Assembly: GCF_016458205.1 (NCBI RefSeq)
Contig: NZ_JAEMED010000021.1
Coordinates: forward strand, 1 to 32,808
Reading direction: 5' to 3'
Origin: Streptococcus sp. 121
GTDB taxonomy: Bacteria; Bacillota; Bacilli; Lactobacillales; Streptococcaceae
DNA length: 32,808 bases
A program made the position numbers and the translations under genes. Positions 8,020 to 15,796 of the stretch are shown piece by piece (the first letter of the stretch is position 1; the number at the start of each line of letters is the position of its first letter). The notes below the pieces were generated by a model. That model ran no database searches and was not told the origin of the DNA. It saw only the letters and a program-made list of their open reading frames with translations.

Positions 8020-8836
8020 GTTCTTTCTCCTTCAATATATATTCTTCAACGGCACGAGCGACCCCGTCCTGGTCATTGGTCCAATCCAAGACCTTCCAAG
8101 CCACTTCTTTCAAGGCTGGCACTGCATTGCCCATGGCAACCCCATAACCTGCCCATTCAATCATGCTTAGGTCATTGGCCTCGTCCCCAAAGGCCATGAC
8201 CTGATCCCTGCTTAAGCCTAGGAGAGCCGTCAATTTCTCCAACCCTCTTGCCTTATCCGCCTCTTTTGGCAACCACTCTAGCAATTGATCTCTGGACTTA
8301 AAGATTCCATATTTTTCAAAAAATGGGGCTGGGATTTGTTCTAAGGCCCCATCTAAAGCAGCTGCGTCATGAGCTGAGATACACTTATTATAAAAGGCTT
8401 GCTCATCTAAGTCGGCAAAGGAAATCAAGCTAAAATCTAAGCTTGGGTTGAAAGACTGGTAACGTGAGGCAATCGGTCCTTCAATATTAAAGACTGTCCC
8501 TTCCTGGATAACATCCAAGGGTAAGCCCAAGTCACGGCTAAGCTGGTAGAGTTCCTGAACTTGGTCGTAGCTAAACCGAGCCTCCGCTAAAATCTCCCCT
8601 GTATTGCGTTGGATCAAACCACCATTAAAGGTAATCGCATATTCTTCTTCCTGAGCATCCAGCTCCAACTCCTTTAACAGAAAATTCATGGCTTTAAGCG
8701 GACGTCCTGTCGTCAAAACGACCTTAACACCCTGCTCCCGTGCAGCGGCAAGGGCTGCCTTGGTTCGTGGGCTGATCTTTTTGTCGCTCGTTAATAAGGT
8801 TCCATCCAAATCAAGGGCAATTAAACGAATATCCAT
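8006..8836 (-). CDS. Cof-type HAD-IIB family phosphatase (first of pair, next to ftsY)
   Basis: 276-aa haloacid dehalogenase-superfamily hydrolase. Motif I is LDLDGTLLTSD near the N-terminus, motif II is LTTGRP (about 41-46), a Lys-containing motif III precedes the end, and motif IV is AFGDEANDLSMIEW. The large C2B cap between motifs II and III is typical of the Cof subfamily, which dephosphorylates small phosphorylated metabolites with broad specificity. The ATG at 8836 shares one base with the upstream stop (TGATG). A TTG at 8839 would be better spaced from GGAGGA, so the true start could be one codon earlier. It overlaps ftsY by 14 bp. Physiological substrate unknown. Confidence 0.9.
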   Translation of the reverse strand: MDIRLIALDLDGTLLTSDKKISPRTKAALAAAREQGVKVVLTTGRPLKAMNFLLKELELDAQEEEYAITFNGGLIQRNTGEILAEARFSYDQVQELYQLSRDLGLPLDVIQEGTVFNIEGPIASRYQSFNPSLDFSLISFADLDEQAFYNKCISAHDAAALDGALEQIPAPFFEKYGIFKSRDQLLEWLPKEADKARGLEKLTALLGLSRDQVMAFGDEANDLSMIEWAGYGVAMGNAVPALKEVAWKVLDWTNDQDGVARAVEEYILKEKEHGAI

Positions 8837-9627
8837 CAAACCATCTCCTCCATATATGTAAGCACAGAGCCCTCGCTGGCAGGTCCAATCACACGGTCTG
8901 CCAAAGCCTTAATTTCATCTTTCGCATTTTCCGGACTAATGGCCAAACCAGCCAATTCCAACATCTGACGGTCATTAAACTGATCTCCAAAAGCCACTAA
9001 ATCATCCGGATGCCAATCCTTCATAATCAACAAGCGCCCAAGAGCACCCCCCTTATCAATCCCTGTAGGAACAATATCTAAGGTTTGGAAGCCCGTTGTC
9101 ATCACCGAATAATCTGGTAAGGCCTGCGCAATCCAAGCCAAGCCTTCGACCATTTCTTCCGGTTTCAAATTCAGAGTTACCTTGAAAATCGGTTCCCGCA
9201 TTTCCTTTAAATTCCCAATCAACTGAACGTTGGGATGGTAACGACGTGAAAAGGCTAAGTATTCTGGATCAACCGTATTCAAGGCATAAACCTCATTCTC
9301 TGCAGAAAAAATCAGCTGATTCTTGTCGACATAAGGACTGGATTCCAAAGTCACAAATAACTCTTCCACCGCCAGCTCATCCATCGTGCGAGACCAAATC
9401 ACTTCCCCCCGCTCTTCAATAATCGACCCATTTTCACCAATCAAATAAATCCGATCCCGAAAGGGTGCAAACAGTTCCCGCATGGAAGCAATTCCCCGAC
9501 CAGACGCTGCCGCAAACACAATCCCTTTCTCCTCTAAACGATCCAATAACTTCGAAAAACGTTCCTGGTCAAATTGATGATTGCCATCCAAAAACGTACC
9601 GTCTAAGTCTGTCGCAATGATTTTCAT
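8836..9627 (-). CDS. Cof-type HAD-IIB family phosphatase (second of pair, first in operon)
   Basis: 263-aa HAD hydrolase beginning MKIIATDLDGTFLDGNHQFD. Motif I DLDGTFLD, motif II AASGRG, cap domain, GIDKGGALGRL (motif III lysine) and motif IV VAFGDQFNDRQML are all present. Start at ATG 9627 because GGGAG lies 6 bases upstream and the family begins here; an in-frame start at 9777 would add about 50 residues of non-HAD sequence. It is the first gene of the cof-cof-ftsY operon, with an extended -10 promoter about 50 bp upstream. In pneumococcus two Cof genes precede ftsY in the same order (from memory). Substrate unknown. Confidence 0.9.
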   Translation of the reverse strand: MKIIATDLDGTFLDGNHQFDQERFSKLLDRLEEKGIVFAAASGRGIASMRELFAPFRDRIYLIGENGSIIEERGEVIWSRTMDELAVEELFVTLESSPYVDKNQLIFSAENEVYALNTVDPEYLAFSRRYHPNVQLIGNLKEMREPIFKVTLNLKPEEMVEGLAWIAQALPDYSVMTTGFQTLDIVPTGIDKGGALGRLLIMKDWHPDDLVAFGDQFNDRQMLELAGLAISPENAKDEIKALADRVIGPASEGSVLTYMEEMV

Positions 9628-9676
9628 AACCCACTCCCTTGTCTTCTTGAAATTTTCATTGAGTTCATACGTTCCT

Positions 9677-9685
9677 ATTATACCA
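9677..9685 (-). promoter_or_regulatory. Extended -10 promoter of the cof-cof-ftsY operon
   Basis: Minus-strand TGGTATAAT (TGnTATAAT), 49 bases before the ATG at 9627. No good -35 box. A hairpin (GGAATCTG/CAGATTCC, 9723-9730 with 9743-9750) lies just upstream. Confidence 0.6.
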
Positions 9686-9905
9686 AACAATCCTAGAGGC
9701 TGGGGAACAGGAAATAGAAAACGGAATCTGCCCAACATAAAACAGATTCCTTGATAGTCAAAAGATGAGAATAACAAAAGGGAGAACCTACTAGTAATTA
9801 GATAGACAATCAGCTCTCTACATACACGGATAAGGTTTGAGACAATACTTGATTTGAATAGAAAGTCGTTACCGCAACGAACACAAAATAGCCGCTAACA
9901 ATAGG

Positions 9906-9935
9906 ATTTCAACCGATTGGACACCCATTTCGACC
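9906..9935. promoter_or_regulatory. Candidate LytTR operator: two 9-bp direct repeats, 12-bp spacer
   Basis: ATTTCAACC (9906-9914) and ATTTCGACC (9927-9935) match at 8 of 9 positions. They start 21 bp apart, which is two helical turns. LytTR-domain regulators such as ComE and AgrA are known to bind paired 9-bp direct repeats with a 12-13 bp spacer. The site lies about 40 bp upstream of an extended -10 (TGGTTTAAT, 9972-9980) that would serve the LytTR/DUF3021 genes. The remainder of 9778-10003 holds no gene. Confidence 0.45.
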
Positions 9936-10003
9936 ACATAGACAAACCCTCTATCATTTTCAAATTTTCCATGGTTTAATAGATGTAGAAAGGAGGAAAT
10001 GTT

Positions 10004-10449
10004 ATGAAGGTAAAAAAAAAACCATTGATCCATCATTTTCCGAAGTTTTAGTGAATTTCAAGATTCGCTCTCTTACTCCTCAACTCTCTGAACTCACTGC
10101 CTACGCCAATCACATTGAACACTCAAAAGATCAATTGACTGTCAAATTAGACCAAGAAATTCATTTCTTAAAATGGAGAGAGATTACTAGAATCTATCTG
10201 GAAAATCGAATCTTGCAAGTTCGTGCCAAGCAACAAGTCTTTCATGCACAACTACGACTCTACCAGATAAAAGAAATCATTCCCCCTCATTTTTTACAGA
10301 TTTCTCAGTCAGAGGTCGTAAACTTGGATCAGATTAAACACTTAGAATTAACCACGAATGGCTTGGTTCTCATTCATTTTCTGGATGGTGATCAGACCTA
10401 TTCTTCTCGTCACTATCTGAAAACCAACAAGGAGGTCTTAGGATTATGA
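10004..10449 (+). CDS. LytTR-family DNA-binding regulator, frameshifted in an A10 tract
   Basis: The body from 10051 encodes a LytTR DNA-binding domain (WREITRIYLENRILQVRAK; FLQISQSEVVNLDQIKHLEL). The true start is almost certainly ATG 10004, with AAAGGAGG 7 bases upstream. From there the frame reads MKVKKK, then a run of ten A (10012-10021) shifts it to a stop at 10049-10051. In the other frame, just after the run, IDPSFSEVLVNFKIRSL is encoded, which joins directly to the LytTR body. Eight or eleven A would give an intact protein of about 147-148 aa, the usual size. A GTG at 10051 is in frame but has no ribosome site. The stop overlaps the DUF3021 gene by 4 bp. Possible explanations: sequencing error, mutation, phase variation, or polymerase slippage. 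Confidence 0.8.
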
Positions 10450-10898
10450 AAAAATTGTTTACTATTGTAACCCGTTCCATTTTTATGGGGTTAGTCATTT
10501 CTCTACTTACATCCGCCCTATTCGGTCAAGGGGACTACTATCCCCTCAACCCTTTCTCAGAAAGTGGAAAATTCTATCTAGCTCACTTTAATGAAGTTGG
10601 CACCTTTGTCATATCCATCCTGATTTGGATTGGAGTTGGTCTCCTATTTTCCTGGAGTGATACGATATTCCACAAAGACTGGAGCCTCCTTCGAATGACC
10701 CTGACCCACTTCATCGTTACTAGTCTTGGTTTTACCTCCCTAGCTCTACTTGCAGGCTGGTTCCCTCTCAAATGGCAGGCAATCCTTCTTTTTGAGACCA
10801 TCTACGTTTTCATTTATATCCTTATTTACTTCATCAATTATCAGAAAATGAAAAAAGAGATTGGTTTGATCAACCAAAATCTCCAACAGGAACCATAG
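10446..10898 (+). CDS. DUF3021 family membrane protein, LytTR partner
   Basis: 150-aa protein with four hydrophobic segments (TIVTRSIFMGLVISLLTSALF; FVISILIWIGVGLLFSW; FIVTSLGFTSLALLAGWF; AILLFETIYVFIYILIYFI) and a short basic/polar C-terminal tail. Four-helix DUF3021 proteins are routinely encoded immediately after a LytTR regulator. By analogy with the streptococcal HdrRM and BrsRM systems, the membrane partner may restrain the regulator; that is inference for this pair. ATGA overlap with the LytTR gene and an internal AAGGAGG indicate translational coupling, so the upstream frameshift could also lower expression of this protein. Confidence 0.85.
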   Translation: MKKLFTIVTRSIFMGLVISLLTSALFGQGDYYPLNPFSESGKFYLAHFNEVGTFVISILIWIGVGLLFSWSDTIFHKDWSLLRMTLTHFIVTSLGFTSLALLAGWFPLKWQAILLFETIYVFIYILIYFINYQKMKKEIGLINQNLQQEP

Positions 10899-10904
10899 CA
10901 GACG

Positions 10905-10953
10905 AAAAGGTAGGCATCCAGTCCACTTGAGTGGATTTAGATTCCTACCTTTT
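10905..10953 (+). terminator. Terminator of the LytTR-DUF3021 operon
   Basis: Outer stem AAAAGGTAGG (10905-10914) with CCTACCTTTT (10944-10953), enclosing a second stem TCCACT/AGTGGA. It begins 7 bp past the DUF3021 stop and reads as a terminator in both directions. Confidence 0.8.
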
Positions 10954-11090
10954 TAGTCTGTTTCTTATTTCCAAAGTGGCAATCGTTGATCGACATGGAA
11001 TTTGCTAATATAATTGCAGCCTTTTCATACACTAAAATGAATCAAAAGCAATTTTAAACTATTTTTCCATTCAAACTTGACTTGTATGTC

Positions 11091-11115
11091 CAAATAGGGA
11101 GCTTTTGCCTATTTG
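11091..11115. other. Strong hairpin without T-tract in the 10954-11157 gap
   Basis: CAAATAGG (11091-11098) pairs perfectly with CCTATTTG (11108-11115). After a small internal loop the stem extends (TATGT with ACATA on the minus strand). It lies downstream of the small gene of the ADP-ribosyltransferase cassette. No T-run follows in either direction, so it is not a typical terminator; mRNA-stabilising structure or inserted-element scar are possible. Nothing else recognisable lies in this gap. Confidence 0.5.
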
Positions 11116-11157
11116 AGATACATATTACGATAATTATAGCTTTTTGAGGAGCCCTCA

Positions 11158-11370
11158 TCAATAAACAGAATAACGATTTGCAATATCTGCTATATTATCA
11201 GCAATAAGATCTGCTGTTAAATGAGACCCCTCATGATCCAACTCTTCAAACCAATTCTGCAATACAACATTGGTTACAGACGAGACAGTTTCGGGAATAA
11301 TATGATAATTCTTCCATAAGAACTGTTCTACTTCTGTTTTAAGAGCTTGTTTTTCATTCTCTAACATCAT
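11158..11370 (-). CDS. Unrecognised 70-aa protein paired with the DUF3990-like gene
   Basis: 70-aa soluble protein (MMLENEKQALKTEVEQFLWK at the start, ending IADNIADIANRYSVY), acidic and probably helical. No domain recognised. AAGGAGG lies 7 bases before ATG 11370, inside the last codons of the upstream gene, and its ATG overlaps the upstream TGA by 4 bp (ATGA), so the two are tightly co-translated. Small size, acidity and coupling to an ADP-ribosyltransferase-like gene suggest an antitoxin or immunity partner, here encoded downstream. It does not resemble the DUF3791 proteins that I remember beside many DUF3990 genes. Function is inference. Confidence 0.6.
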   Translation of the reverse strand: MMLENEKQALKTEVEQFLWKNYHIIPETVSSVTNVVLQNWFEELDHEGSHLTADLIADNIADIANRYSVY

Positions 11371-11930
11371 ATAAATTCCTCCTTAACTAGTATGAGTCTG
11401 TCTGCAATTTTTTGATCACATATACAAAGTTGTGTATCATCCTGATATTTTCCCAAAAGTATACCAGCAGTTTTTTCTAAAGAATTTATTCCCTTGAAGT
11501 AATCAATTAAAGTCACTTTCAAGCGCGTAACCTGACCATCAAGAACTGGTCCAAATACTGAAGAAAATTTATGATTATTCATGCCTGTCTTAGCATCTAA
11601 TTCTAATCTATTTTGGTACACAAACTGAAAATATTCTTTATCAATTTCAAAAATCTTTGTTTCAATATCAGCAGATGTTTGAAATTGATAACTTAGAACA
11701 ACCGGTTTCACGTTTGAATTAAATGGTAACTCATCTTTTGTTTTTCGTCGAGCCCATTTAACAGCCTGGTTGTACTTAGATGTCACATAGAAGCCTATAC
11801 CAAAATCACAGTTACGCTTACTATGATAGACATTTATCCCATTTTTTAAAGAAGTAACTTGAATAGACGTAGTTCCATGATACCAAACTACTGTACTATT
11901 ATACAACTTTCTAAAAATTGATTTACTCAT
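11367..11930 (-). CDS. DUF3990-like ADP-ribosyltransferase-fold protein (putative toxin)
   Basis: 187 aa from ATG 11930 (MSKSIFRKLYNSTVVWYHGT). Motifs fit DUF3990 and the wider ART fold: WYHGT (16-20) as the NAD-binding His segment, FGIGFYVTSKYNQAVKWA (42-59) with Tyr47 and the A..WA helix, and FGPVLDG in the second half, resembling the GPVAD motif I associate with DUF3990. These proteins are thought to transfer ADP-ribose and often sit in toxin-antitoxin pairs. No signal peptide. A TTG at 11945 is an alternative start. The 70-aa gene overlaps its stop, and a perfect-armed palindrome lies about 50 bp upstream. The cassette is AT-rich and sits between the DUF3021 and DUF1801 genes. Catalytic competence is unproven. 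Confidence 0.65.
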   Translation of the reverse strand: MSKSIFRKLYNSTVVWYHGTTSIQVTSLKNGINVYHSKRNCDFGIGFYVTSKYNQAVKWARRKTKDELPFNSNVKPVVLSYQFQTSADIETKIFEIDKEYFQFVYQNRLELDAKTGMNNHKFSSVFGPVLDGQVTRLKVTLIDYFKGINSLEKTAGILLGKYQDDTQLCICDQKIADRLILVKEEFI

Positions 11931-11978
11931 ATCTTCATTTTCCAAGACTTATTCAGATACTGGGGTCTTATTAGATAG

Positions 11979-11994
11979 ATTTCAATGTTGAAAT
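11979..11994. promoter_or_regulatory. Palindrome upstream of the ADP-ribosyltransferase cassette
   Basis: ATTTCAATGTTGAAAT: 7-bp arms around a 2-bp centre, 49 bp upstream of the ATG at 11930. Position and symmetry fit an autoregulatory operator; no regulator is identified. A clear promoter could not be assigned. Confidence 0.35.
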
Positions 11995-12072
11995 ACTTTT
12001 TCCAAATAATGTTCGAGAATTCATACTAACATCAATCTTATTTCATGGACAAATCCTTTAAAGACACAATAA

Positions 12073-12091
12073 GGTTGTCGAAACGACAACC
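12073..12091 (-). terminator. Terminator-like hairpin downstream of the DUF1801 gene
   Basis: GGTTGTCG (12073-12080) and CGACAACC (12084-12091) form a perfect 8-bp stem with an AAA loop. On the minus strand it is followed by TTATTGTG, a poor T-tract, 136 bp beyond the DUF1801 stop. It may be a weak terminator or a scar. The rest of 11995-12226 shows no convincing gene. Confidence 0.35.
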
Positions 12092-12226
12092 CATTTTAAA
12101 ACTTCCAGTATGGCACGGAATCTCCTTGAAGACAACAAGTATCATATACAAACTCGTTTATCTCTACTTAAATTATATCAAATGTGTGAAACAAGTCAAA
12201 CAAAAATCTGTTTCATTAAAAGATTT

Positions 12227-12622
12227 CTACAGTGACTGCTTCAGCAACTCTTGCAAAACATCAAGGTCAATATCGGCCAGTTTATTAATATAAACACAGC
12301 CCTTGCCAGTCTTGTATTTTCCTAAGGAGTTAAGCAGGGAAACTTGTTCCTCAAGAAAACTTGGATCAAAGTACAAACAAAATGTTGTCTGTCTGGGCGC
12401 AAAGGCCAAGCGTGGTGTAAGGCCTGTTCGACCAGAGTCCAGACGATACTCAGTCTCTCCAAAACCAATAATTCCAGGATACCATACAAGAGGATTTTCT
12501 TGACTGATACTGGTGTAGAGTTCCAGAAGTAAGTCGGCATCAGCTTGTTTTTTTACGGATTTGATACTTTGAAAAACCTCTTCTACAGCTTGTCCCGTTG
12601 GGGCGAACTTGTTTTCTGCCAT
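12227..12622 (-). CDS. DUF1801 domain-containing protein
   Basis: 131-aa soluble protein of the DUF1801 (YdhG-like) fold: DADLLLELYTSISQENPLVW, then YPGIIGFGETEY and LAFAPRQTTFCLYF. Family members include the Bacillus iron-chaperone-like Fra, but most have no established function. The ATG is 5 bp after the proC stop, so it is the last gene of the proBAC operon. The ribosome site is weak (AGG 12 bases upstream), suggesting low or coupled translation. No evidence ties it to proline synthesis. Confidence 0.85.
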   Translation of the reverse strand: MAENKFAPTGQAVEEVFQSIKSVKKQADADLLLELYTSISQENPLVWYPGIIGFGETEYRLDSGRTGLTPRLAFAPRQTTFCLYFDPSFLEEQVSLLNSLGKYKTGKGCVYINKLADIDLDVLQELLKQSL

Positions 12623-12626
12623 CTGT

Positions 12627-13403
12627 CTATTTACCTAATTCTTGTGTTCGTTGGACTGCTGCACTGATGGCTTGCATGAGGGCTGAGCGGAATCCATTTT
12701 TTTCCAGACTGGCAACCCCAGCAATCGTGGATCCTCCTGGTGAGGTGACTTCTTGTCGGAGTTGGGCTGGGTGCTTGTCTGAATTAAGAACCATTTGGGC
12801 TGACCCTAAGAGAGTTTGAGCAACCAAAAACTTAGCATCCATAGCTTGAATGCCCTGTTCCACACCGGCATCGGTTAGGGCTTCAATCATTTGATAGACA
12901 AAGGCTGGTCCACAGCCTGCTAAAGCTGTGGCAGCATCCATCAGCTTTTCGGGCACTTGCATGAGTTGACCACTTGGGGCTAATAGGGTTTCCACCACAG
13001 GTGCTAACTCTGTATTCGTTAAACTGTAGGTAGTCATGCCTTGGCCAATGGCTACCGGTGTGTTCGGCATGATCCGGATGAGATTTTCTGCAGGCAGGTG
13101 CTGAGAAAGGCTGGTTAAAGTCACGCCAGCAGCCATGGATACCCAGATTGTTCCCGGTTTAGCTAGAGGTGCAAGTTGGGAAATCAAGTCTGCTATCAAG
13201 TAGGGTTTCACTCCAAGGAAAATGACCTCTGCTTGAGCAGCAATCTTCTCATTGCTGGCTAGTCTTGCTCCTAATTCCTCTGCTAGTCCTTGACCCTTGG
13301 CTGGATTGTGATTACTGAGGAGAAGTTCTGTGTCGTCAGCTTGGGCCACTGCCTTAGCCAAGGCTCCCCCCATATTGCCGATTCCGATAAATCCGATTTT
13401 CAT
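12627..13403 (-). CDS. proC: Pyrroline-5-carboxylate reductase
   Basis: 258-aa enzyme reducing 1-pyrroline-5-carboxylate to L-proline with NAD(P)H, the last step of proline synthesis. N-terminal Rossmann motif GFIGIGNMGGALA; VKPYLIADLI; the conserved IRIMPNTPVAIGQG; and the C-terminal signature region LRQEVTSPGGSTIAGV are all present. Length is near the usual 260-270 aa. It starts 9 bp after the proA stop with AGGAG upstream, third gene of proB-proA-proC. Confidence 0.96.
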   Translation of the reverse strand: MKIGFIGIGNMGGALAKAVAQADDTELLLSNHNPAKGQGLAEELGARLASNEKIAAQAEVIFLGVKPYLIADLISQLAPLAKPGTIWVSMAAGVTLTSLSQHLPAENLIRIMPNTPVAIGQGMTTYSLTNTELAPVVETLLAPSGQLMQVPEKLMDAATALAGCGPAFVYQMIEALTDAGVEQGIQAMDAKFLVAQTLLGSAQMVLNSDKHPAQLRQEVTSPGGSTIAGVASLEKNGFRSALMQAISAAVQRTQELGK

Positions 13404-13412
13404 AACTCTCTC

Positions 13413-14651
13413 CTAACGAACATGACCTTGGCCGCTAACAACATACTTGTAGGTTGTCATTTCTCTTAGTCCCATCGGACCACGCGCATGCATTTTTTGA
13501 GTTGAAATGCCGAGCTCACAACCGAGGCCAAATTCGCCTCCGTCCGTGAAGCGGGTGGAAGCATTGACATAAACAGCTGCAGAATCCACCATCAAGGTAA
13601 AGCGGTTGGCTGTTTCTGAATGATCCGTCACAATGGCTTCGGAGTGTCCAGTCGAGTGCTCATTGATATGCGCGATGGCAGCTTGCGCATCGTCGACCAC
13701 TTTCACAGCCATGATGTAATCTAAAAATTCAGTGTCAAAATCTTGTTCACCTGCCTGGGTCGATTGCTTCAAGAAAGCTTGTGCTTCTTGGTCTGCCCGC
13801 AACTCTACTTTCCCCTCCAAAGCTGCCTCAAAAGCTGGTAAAAATTCAGGAGCAATGTTCTTATGAACAACTAGAACTTCAGCCGAGTTGCAGACGGATG
13901 GGCGGCTGGTTTTGGCATTAACAGCAATGGAGACCGCCATGTCTAGATCTGCATCCTGATCAATATAAACGTGGCAAATTCCTGTCCCTGTTTCAATCAC
14001 TGGAACTGTTGCCTGTTCGACAACTGCTTGGATGAGTCCAGCACCTCCCCGTGGAACCAAGAGATCAATCTTGCCCTTGGCCGTCATCATTTCCTGAGCT
14101 GATGCACGGCTGGTGTCCTGAACCAATTCAATAACACCTGGGTGGACGCCAGCTTCTTCTAAACCAGTTTTCAAAGCAGTTACAATTGCTTGTGCAGAAT
14201 GAAAGGCCTCTTTTCCTCCCCGTAACATCACTGCATTTCCACTCTTAATGGCTAGAGCCGCCGCATCAGACGTTACATTGGGACGACTCTCATAAATCAT
14301 CCCGACCAAGCCAAAAGGAATCGAACGTTTTTGAATCCGCAACCCATCTTGACGAACCTGCTCTTCCAAGACTAGGCCAACAGGATCTTCTAAATCAATC
14401 AAGACCCGAATTCCTGCCGCCATGGCCTCAATGCGTTCCTTGGTCAACAAGAGCCGGTCCTGCATAACAGGGCTGATTCTTCCCTGGGCCGCTTCCATAT
14501 CCAAGGCGTTCCCGGCTAGAATGGCATCTGCTTGGGCTTCAAGTTGGTTCGCCATAGCTGCAAGCGCCTGGTTTTTCACCTGACTGCTGGCCAAATTGAT
14601 AGAGGCCTTGTGCTCCAATAATGAATCCAATAATTCTTGTGTTGTTTTCAT
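13413..14651 (-). CDS. proA: Glutamate-5-semialdehyde dehydrogenase (gamma-glutamyl phosphate reductase)
   Basis: 412-aa enzyme reducing gamma-glutamyl phosphate to glutamate semialdehyde with NADPH, the second step of proline synthesis. The aldehyde-dehydrogenase fold is supported by GMIYESRPNVTSDAAALAIK, the catalytic cysteine in SRPSVCNSAEVLV and the family motif FGLGCELGISTQKMHARGPM. Start at ATG 14651 with AGGAG 5 bases upstream; a longer in-frame start at 14675 would overlap proB and lacks a ribosome site. Lies 8 bp after the proB stop. Confidence 0.96.
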   Translation of the reverse strand: MKTTQELLDSLLEHKASINLASSQVKNQALAAMANQLEAQADAILAGNALDMEAAQGRISPVMQDRLLLTKERIEAMAAGIRVLIDLEDPVGLVLEEQVRQDGLRIQKRSIPFGLVGMIYESRPNVTSDAAALAIKSGNAVMLRGGKEAFHSAQAIVTALKTGLEEAGVHPGVIELVQDTSRASAQEMMTAKGKIDLLVPRGGAGLIQAVVEQATVPVIETGTGICHVYIDQDADLDMAVSIAVNAKTSRPSVCNSAEVLVVHKNIAPEFLPAFEAALEGKVELRADQEAQAFLKQSTQAGEQDFDTEFLDYIMAVKVVDDAQAAIAHINEHSTGHSEAIVTDHSETANRFTLMVDSAAVYVNASTRFTDGGEFGLGCELGISTQKMHARGPMGLREMTTYKYVVSGQGHVR

Positions 14652-14659
14652 ACTTTCTC

Positions 14660-15736
14660 CTATAGGGTTACCCAATCATTGCGGTGAATCAACAGTCCCT
14701 CAGCCTTACCATCTTTCAAGGCCTGCTCCAAATCCGCAGACGACAGACGCACGCGCCCCTTACCAATCAATTGATGCGACTCTTGACTGTAGACTTCAAC
14801 CACCTGTCCAACTTCAAATTCACCTTCCACCTGCACCACTCCGGCCGCCAGCAAACTCCGGCTCTTATGTAAGAGTGCTTCGACAGCTCCTGGGTCAACT
14901 TCGACTAGAGCATCCACCCGGGCATAGAAGGCCATCCACTGTTTCCGCTGATTCATGGCATGGTTATTTTCTAAGAAGTAAGTGCCGCGATTTTCTTGTG
15001 TCACAGCCTGCAAAAGGGCTGTATCTTCTTTAGAGGAACAGATAAAGACTGGGACTCCAGACTTGGTTGCAATTTGAGCCGCCTGGAGTTTGGTCGTCAT
15101 CCCCCCTGTTCCATTGGAAGATCCAGCTCCAGCTGCCATGGCAAAGAGTTCTTCACCAATGGACTCAATCACTGGCAAATGCTGGGCATTGGGATCCTGA
15201 TTGGGATTGGCTGTATAGAGTCCATCCACATCCGTCAGAAGAACCAAAAGATCTGCCTTCAACAAGGAAGCCACTTGAGCAGAGAGGGTATCATTATCCC
15301 CAACCTTGATTTCCTCGATGGCGATGGTATCATTTTCGTTAATAATCGGAATGGCCCGCTGCTTGAGTAAAACCTGCAGGGCTTGCGAAGCATTCTGATA
15401 ACGCCGGGCATCCGCAAAATCATCCTGGGTTAAGAGAATCTGGGCTGTGACAATCCCGTCCTTCATCAGATTCTGAGTGTACTCTTCAATTAAGAGCCCC
15501 TGCCCTACAGCAGCAGAAGCCTGTTTTTCCGCAATCTTAGTCGGTCGTTTGTCAAAGCCCAAGCGACGGAACCCCGCCGCAATGGATCCCGAGGTCACCA
15601 AAACGATATGGTGGCCTTGCTGGTGCAACTGGGCTAATTGGTTGGTGATCCGAGCTATCTTAATCCGATCCAGATTGCCATTTTCCTGGGTCAGGGAAGA
15701 TGTACCGACTTTAAATACAATGGTTTTCTCTGCCAT
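14660..15736 (-). CDS. proB: Glutamate 5-kinase
   Basis: 358-aa kinase phosphorylating L-glutamate, the first and normally proline-inhibited step of the pathway. The amino-acid kinase domain has [14 protein letters not shown] at the start, [15 protein letters not shown], and FNENDT-type [11 protein letters not shown] and [11 protein letters not shown] motifs. A C-terminal PUA domain follows (about 275-358, [20 protein letters not shown]). An in-frame ATG two codons upstream (15742) is an equally possible start; I prefer 15736 on Shine-Dalgarno spacing. First gene of proBAC, with its promoter overlapping the end of the pullulanase gene. Confidence 0.95.
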   Translation of the reverse strand: MAEKTIVFKVGTSSLTQENGNLDRIKIARITNQLAQLHQQGHHIVLVTSGSIAAGFRRLGFDKRPTKIAEKQASAAVGQGLLIEEYTQNLMKDGIVTAQILLTQDDFADARRYQNASQALQVLLKQRAIPIINENDTIAIEEIKVGDNDTLSAQVASLLKADLLVLLTDVDGLYTANPNQDPNAQHLPVIESIGEELFAMAAGAGSSNGTGGMTTKLQAAQIATKSGVPVFICSSKEDTALLQAVTQENRGTYFLENNHAMNQRKQWMAFYARVDALVEVDPGAVEALLHKSRSLLAAGVVQVEGEFEVGQVVEVYSQESHQLIGKGRVRLSSADLEQALKDGKAEGLLIHRNDWVTL

Positions 15737-15767
15737 AGTCATCTCTTTCCATTTTCTGATTGGAAAA

Positions 15768-15796
15768 ATTATACCACATTAGAGACGGATTTTCAG
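15768..15796 (-). promoter_or_regulatory. proB operon promoter
   Basis: Minus-strand CTGAAA (15791-15796), 17 bp, TATAAT (15768-15773), with TGG before the -10 making it an extended -10. It overlaps the last codons of the pullulanase gene. No T-box or leader structure lies between it and proB. Confidence 0.65.

Noticed and set aside
9723-9750. Terminator upstream of the cof operon
   Set aside because: The GGAATCTG/CAGATTCC hairpin has a 12-base loop and no proper T-run, and no minus-strand gene lies upstream to be terminated.
10051-10053. GTG at 10051 as the true start of the LytTR protein
   Set aside because: No ribosome site, and the 27 bases just upstream in the same frame encode family-like residues ending SEVLV, so the gene begins at ATG 10004 with a frameshift.
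12045-12293. Plus-strand ORFs in the gap before the DUF1801 gene, including a 41-aa frame from ATG 12110
   Set aside because: No ribosome site and no recognisable family; partly overlaps the DUF1801 gene. Possibly a gene remnant but not supportable.
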